From JABDBK01 sp964453575 (GTDB lineage Bacteria; Pseudomonadota; Gammaproteobacteria; DSM-16500), in assembly GCA_964453575.1 (NCBI GenBank), contig CAYVRW010000010.1:1-34067 (forward strand): 34,067 nucleotides of DNA. Direction: 5' to 3'. Within the stretch, counting starts at the first letter, position 1; every line of letters begins with the position of its first letter. Below, piece after piece: positions 7,983-16,917 of the stretch. The translations under genes were made by a program, and so were the position numbers. A model generated the notes under the pieces. The model saw only the letters and a program-made list of their open reading frames with translations. It did no database searches and had not been told where the DNA came from.

Positions 7983-10139
7983 CTAAACTCGTGGATGTTT
8001 TGGCGACACTTCCCGACCCGCCGCAGTTTTTAAAACATCAATATGATGAGTTTTAAATAATTTACTTAACAATGAGTTATTTGATTTACAAATTTGCTCA
8101 AACAACGGTTTTGAACCATCCGCTTTTTTATACCTATTCCATATTTCTTCCATAGAAATTTTTGCATCATACAATTGCTGCAGTTTTGCAAGATCAAAAT
8201 CAATAACCTGTGCATTAAACGCATAAAATTCTTCTACTTTTATACAACCAATCTTTTCTAAAACGTTATAATAAGATGCATCTTTAACAGGATAAATATG
8301 AAGAAAATTACAAGGAGCGCCTGTGATGTTGGCTATTAAATTGGATGCTTTTTCGATTTCATCTTTTAGATCATTTGAATTTAATTTTAAGAGTGCATCT
8401 CCATCGACAACTTTGCAAGTCCATCTGTCATTATCTTTGGAAAATGAAGTTACACCACTGAATTGGCCACTCAAAAGACCGCGGGCTATTAACATCTTGC
8501 TTACTAAATTAGAATATATGCTAGGATGTTTAGGTTCTCCCGGATGCCAATCGTAACAACTTTCAGATTTATAATTTGCACCATTAAATTGCCATGTTAA
8601 ATGAGTTAAATCATGTAATTTTTCAGTGACAGCTTCCATCTTTTTTAAATGATCACTGATATTACCATAAAGATAGTGCAATCCAACTTGCGGTAATACA
8701 TCTTCAAAAGTTAATTGAGGATATTTTTCTAACATGGTGTTTATATTTATTGCTAAATTGACAAGAATAGGATACTCATGAAAATGGCTGTTGGAAATTG
8801 CCAAAAATTCTTTTTTGTCTAATCGTCGAATATAAGAGAGAGCAGCCTCAATGATTTCTTGAGATTGCAGCATGTTTCCTACAATTAATAACTTTAACGC
8901 AGTATCTAACGTTTTAACGACTTCTTTCTCGCCGCTGCGAATAATCACAATGCATCTTGCAATATGTTCATTAAATTTTTCTACTAAACTTTTTAACGTA
9001 CTTTCATTTTGAATATAGCGCGCTGTTTTTTCTTTAATTTCTAATGCTTCTAATGTTTTTTCACATTGTTCAAAATTTTTATCATAATCACTGTGACGCT
9101 CTTTAAGTAAATCAAGCGGGGTTTTTCCATCAGTGTTTTCAATAGCAACTTTTGCTCCTGCTTTCAACAAAGCATCGATATTTTTATATTTATGATGATC
9201 GCAAGCATCATGCAGCGGGGTATTTCCTTTATTATTGACCGCATTACAATCTAATCCTTTGTCAATAAAATATGGGCAGACATCATCGTCCCAATTCTGT
9301 GCTGCAAAATGTAAGACAGTGGAATTATCAACATCTTTGGCTTCAAGATCAGCTTTAGAGGATCGAGCAGCCAGTAATTGAATCACAGGAAGTTTACCAT
9401 CTTCTGCTGCATGCATTAACGGTGTAATCCCATGGTAATCATGGGTATCAAGTTTTGCGCCATGATTTAAATAGAGTTCTGCTAAATCTGGAGAAGATTT
9501 AGTAACAGCCCAATACAATGGAGTTCGACCCCTATCATCTTTTTGATTCACATCAGCTTTTAATGAAAGTAGTTTTTGAGCGATGCGATAATGCTCTTCC
9601 CCGCTGCCATTACATGCAGCCCATGTTAACAATGATTGACCTTCACTATCTGTGCTGTTCACAGAAATTTGATGATCAATTAATATATCTACCAATTTTT
9701 CTTCACCATTCATCACCGCGCTGTAGAAAACTTCATTGGCGCGAGCTCTAGCGCCTGCTTTTAATAATGCTTCTACGACATCATTTTGTCCATTGCAATG
9801 CGCCCAATATAAAGGCCCGCTATAGGATCCTCGGTAATTTACATCAGCTTTAGCGTCGAGCAATATTTGGATGGTTTTTAAACTGGCTTTTTTAAAGATG
9901 GCCTGCGACAAAGGTGTGCTTACATCGGACCTGGCATTCACATCGGCTTTTAAACTAATGAGTAACGCCGCCATGTCAGCTCGATCCTCCCAACAGGCAT
10001 CATGGAGGAACGTTGTATCAAATCCATGCCTGTACTCTAATAACCACGGATCTTTTTCGATAGCCTGTCGAACTCCGGCTAAATCATTATTTATAATTAA
10101 TTTATAGACGTTATCTGCGATGGTTTTACGGTCTTGCAT
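7983..10139 (-). CDS. Ankyrin-repeat protein with uncharacterised C-terminal half
   Basis: A 718-residue protein. Residues about 8-345 form roughly ten ankyrin repeats, with typical elements such as GRTPLYWAVTKSSPDLAELY and NTPLHDACDHHKYKNIDALL. From about residue 365 onward the sequence is a helical region with no domain I recognise. It includes SGVTSFSKDNDRWTCKVVDG and a segment near the end, FLHIYPVKDASYYNVLEKIG, that alternates strand and helix. No signal peptide or membrane helix is visible. The start is set by AAAGGGG about 8 bases before ATG 10139. It is convergent with the other ankyrin gene, and probably a paralogous class of secreted protein. Function is not readable beyond protein-protein binding by ankyrin repeats. 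Confidence 0.85.
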   Translation of the reverse strand: MQDRKTIADNVYKLIINNDLAGVRQAIEKDPWLLEYRHGFDTTFLHDACWEDRADMAALLISLKADVNARSDVSTPLSQAIFKKASLKTIQILLDAKADVNYRGSYSGPLYWAHCNGQNDVVEALLKAGARARANEVFYSAVMNGEEKLVDILIDHQISVNSTDSEGQSLLTWAACNGSGEEHYRIAQKLLSLKADVNQKDDRGRTPLYWAVTKSSPDLAELYLNHGAKLDTHDYHGITPLMHAAEDGKLPVIQLLAARSSKADLEAKDVDNSTVLHFAAQNWDDDVCPYFIDKGLDCNAVNNKGNTPLHDACDHHKYKNIDALLKAGAKVAIENTDGKTPLDLLKERHSDYDKNFEQCEKTLEALEIKEKTARYIQNESTLKSLVEKFNEHIARCIVIIRSGEKEVVKTLDTALKLLIVGNMLQSQEIIEAALSYIRRLDKKEFLAISNSHFHEYPILVNLAININTMLEKYPQLTFEDVLPQVGLHYLYGNISDHLKKMEAVTEKLHDLTHLTWQFNGANYKSESCYDWHPGEPKHPSIYSNLVSKMLIARGLLSGQFSGVTSFSKDNDRWTCKVVDGDALLKLNSNDLKDEIEKASNLIANITGAPCNFLHIYPVKDASYYNVLEKIGCIKVEEFYAFNAQVIDFDLAKLQQLYDAKISMEEIWNRYKKADGSKPLFEQICKSNNSLLSKLFKTHHIDVLKTAAGREVSPKHPRV

Positions 10140-10188
10140 AGTTTGCGCCCCTTTCTATCTCAATCTTACCTATAATTCTAGAACTCAT
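10126..10188 (-). CDS. Possible 20-residue leader peptide overlapping the ankyrin gene start
   Basis: On the minus strand, a good ribosome site (GGAGAG, 5 bases of spacing) precedes ATG 10188-10186. The frame encodes MSSRIIGKIEIERGANYARP and stops at 10128-10126, 11-13 bases inside the ankyrin gene in another frame. This arrangement could couple translation of the two frames. It may also be chance, because no homologue or composition test could be applied. Confidence 0.25.
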   Translation of the reverse strand: MSSRIIGKIEIERGANYARP

Positions 10189-10458
10189 GTTATCTCTCCA
10201 ATGGTTTTGCATGCGGTGTTATTTTTTGATCGATATATTAGGACATAATTTAATAGAGTTTCATATCCGTATCAAATACGGATATGGCATTACTAATAGG
10301 TTTTGATGATTTATTACAGACTATACTAATTAATAAAAGCTCTCTCAATGAACTCACAAATTTTCCATACTGATATGACAAAATTGTTGATTTGCCGCAT
10401 GCATCCTCTTAGTTGTTTTTATATGGGCGCAAACGATAACATACAACAATTCGTGATG
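10140..10458. other. 319-base intergenic region upstream of the ankyrin gene
   Basis: A long, very A+T-rich spacer between the start of the ankyrin gene and the end of the L,D-transpeptidase gene, both on the minus strand. It contains the possible leader peptide (10126-10188) and a perfect palindrome (10262-10286). It should hold the promoter of the ankyrin gene, but I could not pick a convincing -35/-10 pair. No RNA gene was recognised. Confidence 0.6.
10262..10286. promoter_or_regulatory. Perfect 11-base palindrome, possible operator
   Basis: CATATCCGTAT at 10262-10272 and its exact reverse complement at 10276-10286 are separated by CAA. The element lies about 125 bases upstream of the 718-residue ankyrin gene on the minus strand. 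Its size and near-contiguous symmetry suit a dimeric regulator site. A short terminator-like hairpin is possible, but no T-run follows. Confidence 0.4.
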
Positions 10459-11388
10459 CTAACCTTTTATCTTCATCCCAATCTCATGCGGCACACCATC
10501 CGGTTCACCTGCAAGATGCGCGACAAATTGCCAGTCAATTAACACTTCCGTATTTTTCGGCAAATTACTTTGTATCGCAGTGACAATATCATCCAAATTA
10601 GTCTCTATGCCTTTATCATGTTCATCAAGTATAGGATGTGCTTCCAGGAAAAGCTTATCACCGCGCCAGCCTACTTTGTTAGGCATGTTAATGATTTGCA
10701 CCGGAGTGCCGGCAGCGATAATAGGAAATAATTCTTGAATATCCGTTTCATTCAGACGGATACAACCAAAGCTTGCGCGCCTGCCAATACTTTCTGGGGC
10801 TACCGTGCTGTGTAGAAGAAAGCTTGGAATATTCAAGTAAATGGCATAATGTCCTAGAGGATTATCGGGCCCAGGAGGCAGCACACGTGGCAGATGAATA
10901 CCCTGCAATTCATTAAATTTGCGTACATCAGGTCCAGGCATCCAGGAAGGATTAACTTTTTTTCGGGTAATAGTTGTATTTTGTATAGGAATAGTATTAC
11001 CGATTTTACCTATACCTATAGGATAGGTGATAACTTTGTCACTGTTTTCTGGGTAGTAATAAAGCCGCATTTCAGCAACATTGATTACCATGCCTTTGTA
11101 AGGCAAAGACGGCAATATGAAAGCAGTAGGTATCACTAAATTTCGTGAGTATAAAGTTGTTTCAGTCGTCCCGGGATTCGCAGCTACAATAGCATTTAAG
11201 CCTAAATTATAACGATGCGAGACAGAAGCTGTGTTATCGCCAAAGGATGCTTTGGCTATTTGCACTTCGCCCACAAGCTGAGTGCCGGAAGGCGGCAGAG
11301 GATATTCCATAGCAAACAGTTGATGTGAGTTTAGGAGTATTCCTAAGGTTATGCATGTTTTAATGTATTGTTTTAAAATTTTGATCAT
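10459..11388 (-). CDS. L,D-transpeptidase (YkuD family, ErfK/YbiS-like)
   Basis: A 309-residue exported enzyme of the periplasm. Such enzymes make meso-DAP to meso-DAP peptidoglycan cross-links or attach lipoprotein. A signal peptide ends near NSHQLFA. The YkuD catalytic region runs from about residue 95 to 230 and contains the His motif FLLHSTVAPESIG and the nucleophile motif SFGCIRLNE. Phe replaces the more usual His before Gly-Cys, a position that varies in the family. An in-frame TTG lies three codons earlier at 11397, but TGAGGA at 11398-11403 sits 9 bases before ATG 11388 and would leave no spacing for the TTG, so ATG 11388 is chosen. The gene directly follows a second L,D-transpeptidase gene and is probably in its operon. 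Confidence 0.92.
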   Translation of the reverse strand: MIKILKQYIKTCITLGILLNSHQLFAMEYPLPPSGTQLVGEVQIAKASFGDNTASVSHRYNLGLNAIVAANPGTTETTLYSRNLVIPTAFILPSLPYKGMVINVAEMRLYYYPENSDKVITYPIGIGKIGNTIPIQNTTITRKKVNPSWMPGPDVRKFNELQGIHLPRVLPPGPDNPLGHYAIYLNIPSFLLHSTVAPESIGRRASFGCIRLNETDIQELFPIIAAGTPVQIINMPNKVGWRGDKLFLEAHPILDEHDKGIETNLDDIVTAIQSNLPKNTEVLIDWQFVAHLAGEPDGVPHEIGMKIKG

Positions 11389-11400
11389 GTTTATCAATCC

Positions 11401-12165
11401 TCAACCTGCTAAAAATGTCGAATTGTTTATCCACTTTCGATCAGGATAATAAACGACAACCAGCGAATCGTCTTTAATGGTGTTAATTAAGGGCCGTACT
11501 GTGTCAAGTCCAACAGCAGGACAACCCCAACTGCGTCCTAAAAACCCATGTTTTCTTATAACATCAGGGTGCGCGTACCATGCGCCGTGAAAAACAATGT
11601 AACGTTGTAATGCTTTGTCATTAATGCCATCTTCAAGTCCTACTAGCCGTAATGAATAACCGTTAGCCCCCATATAAGGAACGCTTAACGTTTTGAAAAC
11701 ACCAATGCTGGATTTTAAACTGCCTGGCTTATTTGAGAAAGAGGTAGCATTCAATGTTCCACTATTTTTTCCATGAGAGACCCAGGTATTGAACAAAACC
11801 TTATCATTTTTTAAGTCTATGACCCATAGCCGTCTCTGGATTGAAGGCTTTGAGTAATCAATGATGGTAAGTAAATCTTTTTGGGCAACCCCTTGGTTTT
11901 TAGCATTGACGTAAGCTATTAATCCCAGCTTTAAAACTTTAGTGTCGATGTTTCTTGCTTGGGAAGTGATGGTTTCAATTTCATCCTGGACCCAATTTTC
12001 GCTTCCTTTGGGAGGTGTGATGGTTTTGGTAAAAAACCAATCAAAAGGCCCCCATCCGGTGATACATATGGTCAAAATAATGCCAATTACAGAAAATAAA
12101 AATGTTCGAAAAAAAGTCATCATAAGCCAAATCCATGAAAGTGCAGCTATTTTAGCAATAGGCAT
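11401..12165 (-). CDS. Murein L,D-transpeptidase catalytic-domain protein (YkuD_2 type)
   Basis: A 254-residue protein with one N-terminal membrane segment (TFFRTFLFSVIGIILTICI) and a periplasmic domain. The pattern RRLWVIDLKNDKVLFNTWVS, then IVFHGAWYAHP, then GRSWGCPAVGLD is that of the second YkuD family (PF13645), in which the Cys of GCPA is the nucleophile. Its role is presumably peptidoglycan modification. It is unrelated in detail to the YkuD gene just downstream, so this is a tandem of two enzyme types rather than a duplication. The start is uncertain: ATG 12165 follows AGGATAG at short spacing, while the double ATG at 12123/12120 is a good alternative that would place the membrane segment at the very N-terminus. 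Confidence 0.88.
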   Translation of the reverse strand: MPIAKIAALSWIWLMMTFFRTFLFSVIGIILTICITGWGPFDWFFTKTITPPKGSENWVQDEIETITSQARNIDTKVLKLGLIAYVNAKNQGVAQKDLLTIIDYSKPSIQRRLWVIDLKNDKVLFNTWVSHGKNSGTLNATSFSNKPGSLKSSIGVFKTLSVPYMGANGYSLRLVGLEDGINDKALQRYIVFHGAWYAHPDVIRKHGFLGRSWGCPAVGLDTVRPLINTIKDDSLVVVYYPDRKWINNSTFLAG

Positions 12166-12287
12166 CTATCCTAATCCAGCGATGAATAAGAAGCTGGCAG
12201 TTAGGCAAAGAAAAAGGTATAGTTGCACGCTTATAACTCTATGTTTAAGAGTCATAAATTAAATAAATAAATTTTTGGAGATCGATC

Positions 12288-12440
12288 ATGAAAAAAATAG
12301 CATTATTCTTAAGTTTAGCGGCAGCGGTCGTTTTATTTGCAGGTTGCGCTAACAAGCCACAACCCGTAGCTGCTGATACCAGCGCACATGCTGCACAACC
12401 AGCACCTGTTAAAAAAGATATGAAAGGTGAAAGTATCTAA
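12288..12440 (+). CDS. Small lipoprotein, 50 residues
   Basis: Begins MKKIALFLSLAAAVVLFAGC, a classic lipoprotein signal with a lipobox ending Ala-Gly-Cys (Cys20). The mature part is only about 31 residues: an Ala/Pro/Gln-rich stretch (HAAQPAPVKKD) that looks unstructured and ends KGESI. TTTGGAG at 12274-12280 precedes the ATG. It is transcribed divergently from the transpeptidase and lies upstream of ddl, separated by a hairpin. The function is unknown. Its size and composition suit a small envelope-tethered peptide. The call rests on the signal, the ribosome site and clean boundaries. Confidence 0.8.
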   Translation: MKKIALFLSLAAAVVLFAGCANKPQPVAADTSAHAAQPAPVKKDMKGESI

Positions 12441-12448
12441 TTTAAGAA

Positions 12449-12477
12449 TGTCATGCCAGCATTTGGTTGGCATGACA
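12449..12477. terminator. Hairpin between the small lipoprotein gene and ddl
   Basis: TGTCATGCCA at 12449-12458 pairs perfectly with 12468-12477 around a 9-base loop. It could end or attenuate the lipoprotein transcript before ddl, but there is no T-run after it. Some read-through into ddl is likely. Confidence 0.45.
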
Positions 12478-12496
12478 TAAACTCCTGGAGGTCACT

Positions 12497-13660
12497 ATGA
12501 AATCAACTGAAAAAATTCGTGTTGCTGTTTTATACGGTGGTCGTTCGGGAGAACATGAGGTTTCGTTAGCTTCAGCAACCAATGTGATGCAGCATTTAGA
12601 TAGATCACGTTTTGATCTTGTTCCAATCGGCATTGATAAACAAGGCAGCTGGTTTTTAGGCGATGATGTTTTTAATAAAGAACTCAATGCACCCGTGATG
12701 TTACGTTTGCAACGTGAAACCGAAAGAATGTTATTTAATCCAGAGCTCATCGTTCGATCCAAGCCAACACAGACTGCCTTAGCAGCCTTAGCCCATTCAG
12801 AAATGACGACTCAGCGGTTGTTTGATGTTGTTTTTCCTGTCATTCATGGCCCGCTTTGTGAAGATGGCACCATTCAAGGTTTGTTAGAACTTGCTGAAGT
12901 ACCTTATGTAGGCTGCGGTGTGTTGTCATCGTCAGTCAGCATGGATAAAGATGTTTCCAAGCGCTTGATTCAAAATGCGGGCATTGCCGTGCCTCCTTAT
13001 CTCGTGATTAAACGGGGCCCTTGGGACAAAAACCCGAAACATTATTGTGATTTGGTCACGCAACAATTGACCTATCCGGTTTTTGTCAAGCCAGCCAATA
13101 CTGGATCCAGTGTGGGTGTGCATAAAGTAAAAAAACAGGAAGATTTGTTGGCAGCTATTCAGGATGCTTTTAAATACGATACTAAAGTGACGGTTGAGCA
13201 AGGATTGGATATTATTGAAATTGAAGTGGCTGTGCTTGAGGCTCTCGAAGTAGGCGCTGATCCCATTGTGAGTATTCCAGGTGAAATAAGACCATCGGCT
13301 CACCATGAATTTTATTCTTATGCATCAAAATACACCGATGAAAAAGGTGCGGAATTTTTTATTCCGGCTCCGCTTTCGGATGAATTACTGCAAAAAGTTC
13401 GTGTGATTGCTAAAGATATTTTCTTAGCACTGGAATGCGAAGGTATGGCTAGAGTGGATCTTTTCGTAGAACGCGGTACCAATAAAATATATTTCAATGA
13501 AGTCAATACCATTCCAGGTTTTACCGCCATCAGTATGTACCCTAAGCTTATGGCCGCTTCAGGTATGAGCTATACAGAATTATTAACACATCTGGTTTCA
13601 CTTGCTATGGAACGGCATAGCCAGAAAGCAAAACTCAGTCGTGAGTATGCTGCGGTTTAA
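12497..13660 (+). CDS. ddl: D-alanine--D-alanine ligase
   Basis: A 387-residue ATP-grasp enzyme that joins two D-Ala residues for peptidoglycan precursor synthesis in the cytoplasm. It shows the N-terminal GGRSGEHEVSLASA motif, the ATP-binding VKPANTGSSVGVHKV, the D-Ala site loop EFYSYASKYTDEKGAEFFIP, and the C-terminal metal and substrate motif YFNEVNTIPGFTAIS. The length fits the longer DdlA-type form. CTGGAGG precedes ATG 12497. The gene is isolated from the usual mur/fts cell-division cluster and instead overlaps the start of a TolC-family gene, so it probably leads an envelope operon. Confidence 0.96.
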   Translation: MKSTEKIRVAVLYGGRSGEHEVSLASATNVMQHLDRSRFDLVPIGIDKQGSWFLGDDVFNKELNAPVMLRLQRETERMLFNPELIVRSKPTQTALAALAHSEMTTQRLFDVVFPVIHGPLCEDGTIQGLLELAEVPYVGCGVLSSSVSMDKDVSKRLIQNAGIAVPPYLVIKRGPWDKNPKHYCDLVTQQLTYPVFVKPANTGSSVGVHKVKKQEDLLAAIQDAFKYDTKVTVEQGLDIIEIEVAVLEALEVGADPIVSIPGEIRPSAHHEFYSYASKYTDEKGAEFFIPAPLSDELLQKVRVIAKDIFLALECEGMARVDLFVERGTNKIYFNEVNTIPGFTAISMYPKLMAASGMSYTELLTHLVSLAMERHSQKAKLSREYAAV

Positions 13661-15122
13661 GTCATTTTTATTGCTGTTGTTAATGCAATGTGTGATGACG
13701 GTAAGTTACGCAGGGCCGGAAGGTGCGCGTACCTTATCATTAAATGAAGCTATCTTGCTTGCTGTACGTGAAAATCCTAACGTCAAGCAAGCCCAGCTCT
13801 CTGAAATCTCCGAAAAATACGCCTTAGATCTTGCTAAGTGGCAATTTAAACCACATTATTCTTTTTCTGCCACACGCACAACGCAAAAAAATTATCAGAT
13901 TTCAGAGGACGACGAAGGCTATATTACCAATAATACGACGGGTGCAAGTGCTTCTGCTTCGTGGTTGTCACCTTATGGTACTAAAGTAACGATATCACCT
14001 AATGTAAATCAAAGTGATCATTTCCATCCCGGACTTACTTTAGAAGTCATGCAGCCATTGATGCGTGGATTTGGCCGGCCTGTGGTTGAGGCATCGTTAC
14101 AAAATGCCATGGACAGCCAAAAAATCAGCCGCTTAAATGTCGAAGGGGCTTTGCGTAATACAGTGACCACCGTCATCAATGCATACCTTGATGTGCTGTC
14201 AGCGCAAAATAATTTACTTGTTGATCAAGAAGCATTGCAACGTTCCGAAGTGTCCGTTAATCAAACTCGTCTTTTTATTAAATCAGGACGTAAAGCGGGG
14301 GTGGAATTAATCACGGTTGAAGCAGAGGTAGCCAATGCCAAAACACGTATTGAAAATGATAAAAATAGTTTAGATCAAGCCCGTTATGCTTTGTTAACAG
14401 CAATAGGTATTGATCCTAATACGCCAATTAAATTTACTAGTTTAAATATTTCAGCACTCATAAAAAAATATTCCGTGCCAAATTTAGCTGCAACAAAAAG
14501 ATTGACCGTAGAAAATGATTTGCAGTATCAGGCAGATATCATGACTTTTGAAGGCGCAAAAAAACGCAGTATATTACAAGCTGAGGATAACACGCGTTGG
14601 GAATTAAATTTATCAGGATCAGCCCATGCGGGTGATGGTACTGGAGGCGGCCCTAATTCAGGTCTACAAAGTTTGGTAAATGGCATTAATCAAACGAATC
14701 AAGTGAAGTTAGAACTTACTATTCCGATTGGCGATCAGCAGGCTAAAACAGCATTAGCTACTGCTAAAATTGGCTTACGTCAGGCAGTGATTGCGTTACA
14801 ACAAGAAAAATGGGGCAAGGAAACCGGTGCAATCAATGGCTGGAACAGTATTTTCAGTGCAGAACGAGCATTAAAATTTGCAGAAAATGCAGAAAAGCTG
14901 CAACAAAAAACTTATACCATCAGTTTTCAAAAATATTCTCACGGTTTAATTGACAGTTTGCAATTACACTCAGCGCAGCAACAATTGATTGCAAGCAGTC
15001 AGGCATTGAATGCGGCACGCATCAATTATTTAAAAGCATTGGTAAACCTGGACCAAATGATAGGAAGAACGTTAAAAACATGGAAAGTCCAAGTTCGGTA
15101 TGGCGAAGAGGGGAGGATATAA
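13647..15122 (+). CDS. TolC-family outer-membrane efflux protein
   Basis: A 491-residue outer-membrane channel subunit for tripartite efflux or type I secretion. A signal peptide is visible (MLRFKSFLLLLLMQCVMTVS, cleavage near YAG). Two outer-membrane efflux domains with long amphipathic helices follow, including LSLNEAILLAVRENPNVKQA near the mature start. The frame is open further upstream to 13602, but the signal peptide begins at ATG 13647, inside the end of ddl by 14 bases, so this start is preferred. The ribosome site is weak, which suggests translation coupled to ddl. The gene is followed after 3 bases by the adaptor gene, then by ABC components: a complete efflux set. Confidence 0.92.
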   Translation: MLRFKSFLLLLLMQCVMTVSYAGPEGARTLSLNEAILLAVRENPNVKQAQLSEISEKYALDLAKWQFKPHYSFSATRTTQKNYQISEDDEGYITNNTTGASASASWLSPYGTKVTISPNVNQSDHFHPGLTLEVMQPLMRGFGRPVVEASLQNAMDSQKISRLNVEGALRNTVTTVINAYLDVLSAQNNLLVDQEALQRSEVSVNQTRLFIKSGRKAGVELITVEAEVANAKTRIENDKNSLDQARYALLTAIGIDPNTPIKFTSLNISALIKKYSVPNLAATKRLTVENDLQYQADIMTFEGAKKRSILQAEDNTRWELNLSGSAHAGDGTGGGPNSGLQSLVNGINQTNQVKLELTIPIGDQQAKTALATAKIGLRQAVIALQQEKWGKETGAINGWNSIFSAERALKFAENAEKLQQKTYTISFQKYSHGLIDSLQLHSAQQQLIASSQALNAARINYLKALVNLDQMIGRTLKTWKVQVRYGEEGRI

Positions 15123-15125
15123 ATC

Positions 15126-16262
15126 ATGCGCATGATATATAGTATGATGTTACTGTATCTGATATGCGGCATCAATGCCTGCAGTCATGATACTTCAACT
15201 AAAAATAATTCAACTATCACAGTCGAATCAAAACCTTTAGTGTCACGCTATTATTACACGGGTGTGATACAACCTTTGAAAACGGTGGTGGTCACAAGCC
15301 CGGCTGAAGGGGTGATAGAAGATATGGCTTTTCATTATGGCGATCAAGTAAATGCAAAACAGGGCTTATTTACGATTTATTCAGATAAGTTTCAGACTGA
15401 TTATAAAACGGCATTGATGCAATACATTAAAGCTAAAACTGAATTTAATAATAGCCAAAGTCAATTAAAAGAAGCCGAATTTCTGCATAAAAATGAATTA
15501 ATATCTGATGATGATTTTAAATCCAAGCAAACGACGTTTTATACAGCGCAATTAACCATGGTTCAATCCCAGGATGCTTTATCGCAAATGTTAAAACAGT
15601 TGAATATCAAAGGGTTTAATCTTTATGCGTTGACCATACAAGATATTGATAAAATCACCAGCGCTTTGCATGCTCAAGATGGTTCACAAAAATTACAAAT
15701 CAGTGCGCCTACCAAAGGCGTTGCATTATTACCGATTAAAAATGAAAGCAGTGATGTGAAGAAATTATCTAAAGGCGATTCGGTAAAACAAGGTGATTTG
15801 CTTGCTTTAATTGGTGATGTCAGTGGTTTGACGATTCATATTAATGTTAATGAATTTAACGTGAACCAATTGAATGTAGGGCAAAAAGTTACTGTGACGG
15901 GTACTGCTTTTTCACAATTCAATTTGCAAGGATATATTTCCAGTGTAGATAGACAAGGTCAGGCGAGCCAAGGCGGTATGCCAGTTTTTCCTGTAGAAGT
16001 AGTCGTGCCAAAGTTGACGGAAGAGCAACAAGAGGTCATTCATATGGGCATGAGCGCGAAAGTTGAAGTGACCATTGAAAGCGGCCCTGTGATTAGCGTG
16101 CCGCTTGCTGCTGTGTTTGAAAAAAATGGTATGTCGTATGTAAAGGTAAAAAATCATAATAAGGTCCAAGATGTACTGGTTAAAACAGGGCAAACCACTG
16201 AGAATGCAGTCGTCATTGAAAATGCTTTAAAACCGGGAGATAAAATTGTCACCGCTAGTTAG
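15126..16262 (+). CDS. HlyD/MacA-type periplasmic adaptor protein
   Basis: A 378-residue membrane-fusion protein bridging an inner-membrane ABC permease and TolC. It starts with a short hydrophobic signal ending INACSHD, which could be a lipobox (Cys at about 19), so it may be a lipoprotein. The barrel-lipoyl-hairpin order is visible: PLKTVVVTSPAEGVIEDMAF, a helical hairpin at about residues 90-160, and the second lipoyl half with KGDSVKQGDLLALIGDVSG. A strong GGGGAGG site lies before ATG 15126. The ATPase gene starts within its last 17 bases. The exported substrate is unknown; MacAB-type systems handle macrolides, peptides or lipoproteins. Confidence 0.9.
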   Translation: MRMIYSMMLLYLICGINACSHDTSTKNNSTITVESKPLVSRYYYTGVIQPLKTVVVTSPAEGVIEDMAFHYGDQVNAKQGLFTIYSDKFQTDYKTALMQYIKAKTEFNNSQSQLKEAEFLHKNELISDDDFKSKQTTFYTAQLTMVQSQDALSQMLKQLNIKGFNLYALTIQDIDKITSALHAQDGSQKLQISAPTKGVALLPIKNESSDVKKLSKGDSVKQGDLLALIGDVSGLTIHINVNEFNVNQLNVGQKVTVTGTAFSQFNLQGYISSVDRQGQASQGGMPVFPVEVVVPKLTEEQQEVIHMGMSAKVEVTIESGPVISVPLAAVFEKNGMSYVKVKNHNKVQDVLVKTGQTTENAVVIENALKPGDKIVTAS

Positions 16263-16917
16263 TTTGCAAAATCTTACTAAAATTTACCGCACTGATCATC
16301 GTGAATATCATGCGTTAAAAGATATTAATTTTGAATTAACCCGCGGTGAAATGGTAGCGATTGTAGGCGCCTCAGGATCAGGCAAATCAACCTTGATGAA
16401 CATTATTGGATTTTTGGACCATTGCACGACGGGAAAATATTTATTTTCCGATAAAGATGTTTCACACTTATCAGATATTGACTTAGCGATTATTCGCAAT
16501 CAAAAAATTGGTTTTGTATTTCAATCTTTCTTTTTATTGCCGCGCATGACAGCGTTACAAAATGTTATGTTGCCGCTTTATTATCGCGAAGTAGCAACGG
16601 ATGTTGCGACAGAAAAATCATTAAAAATGTTAGAAAAAGTAGGCATGGGCGATTTTGCACATCATAAACCTAATCAATTATCCGGCGGGCAGCAACAGCG
16701 TGTTGCGATTGCCAGGGCTTTAATTAATGATTCTGATATTATTTTAGCGGATGAACCAACAGGTGCGCTTGATTCTAAAACTGGCGATGAAGTGATGAAT
16801 TTATTTTTACGTTTAAATCAACAGGAAAATCGTACAGTAGTGATCATTACTCATGATAAAGGTGTAAGTAATCTTTGCGAGCGAGTGGTAACCTTAAAAG
16901 ATGGGATGATCACATGA
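16246..16917 (+). CDS. ABC transporter ATP-binding protein (MacB/LolD type)
   Basis: A 223-residue cytoplasmic ATPase. Walker A GASGSGKSTLM, signature LSGGQQQRVAIARAL, Walker B ILADEPTGALD and a following switch His (IITHDKG) are all present. The start is a TTG at 16246, supported by GGGAG about 7 bases upstream and by the alignment of the first residues with the family. No ATG exists in a suitable position. It overlaps the adaptor gene by 17 bases and ends in an ATGA overlap with the permease gene. In E. coli MacB the ATPase and permease are one chain, whereas here they are separate. Confidence 0.93.
   Translation: MSPLVSLQNLTKIYRTDHREYHALKDINFELTRGEMVAIVGASGSGKSTLMNIIGFLDHCTTGKYLFSDKDVSHLSDIDLAIIRNQKIGFVFQSFFLLPRMTALQNVMLPLYYREVATDVATEKSLKMLEKVGMGDFAHHKPNQLSGGQQQRVAIARALINDSDIILADEPTGALDSKTGDEVMNLFLRLNQQENRTVVIITHDKGVSNLCERVVTLKDGMIT

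Noticed and set aside
10348..10542. 64-codon plus-strand frame
   Set aside because: It overlaps the end of the L,D-transpeptidase gene, lacks a ribosome site and has no recognisable features.
11389..11397. TTG at 11397 as the start of the L,D-transpeptidase
   Set aside because: The only ribosome site would abut it directly; ATG 11388 has proper spacing and the same signal peptide.
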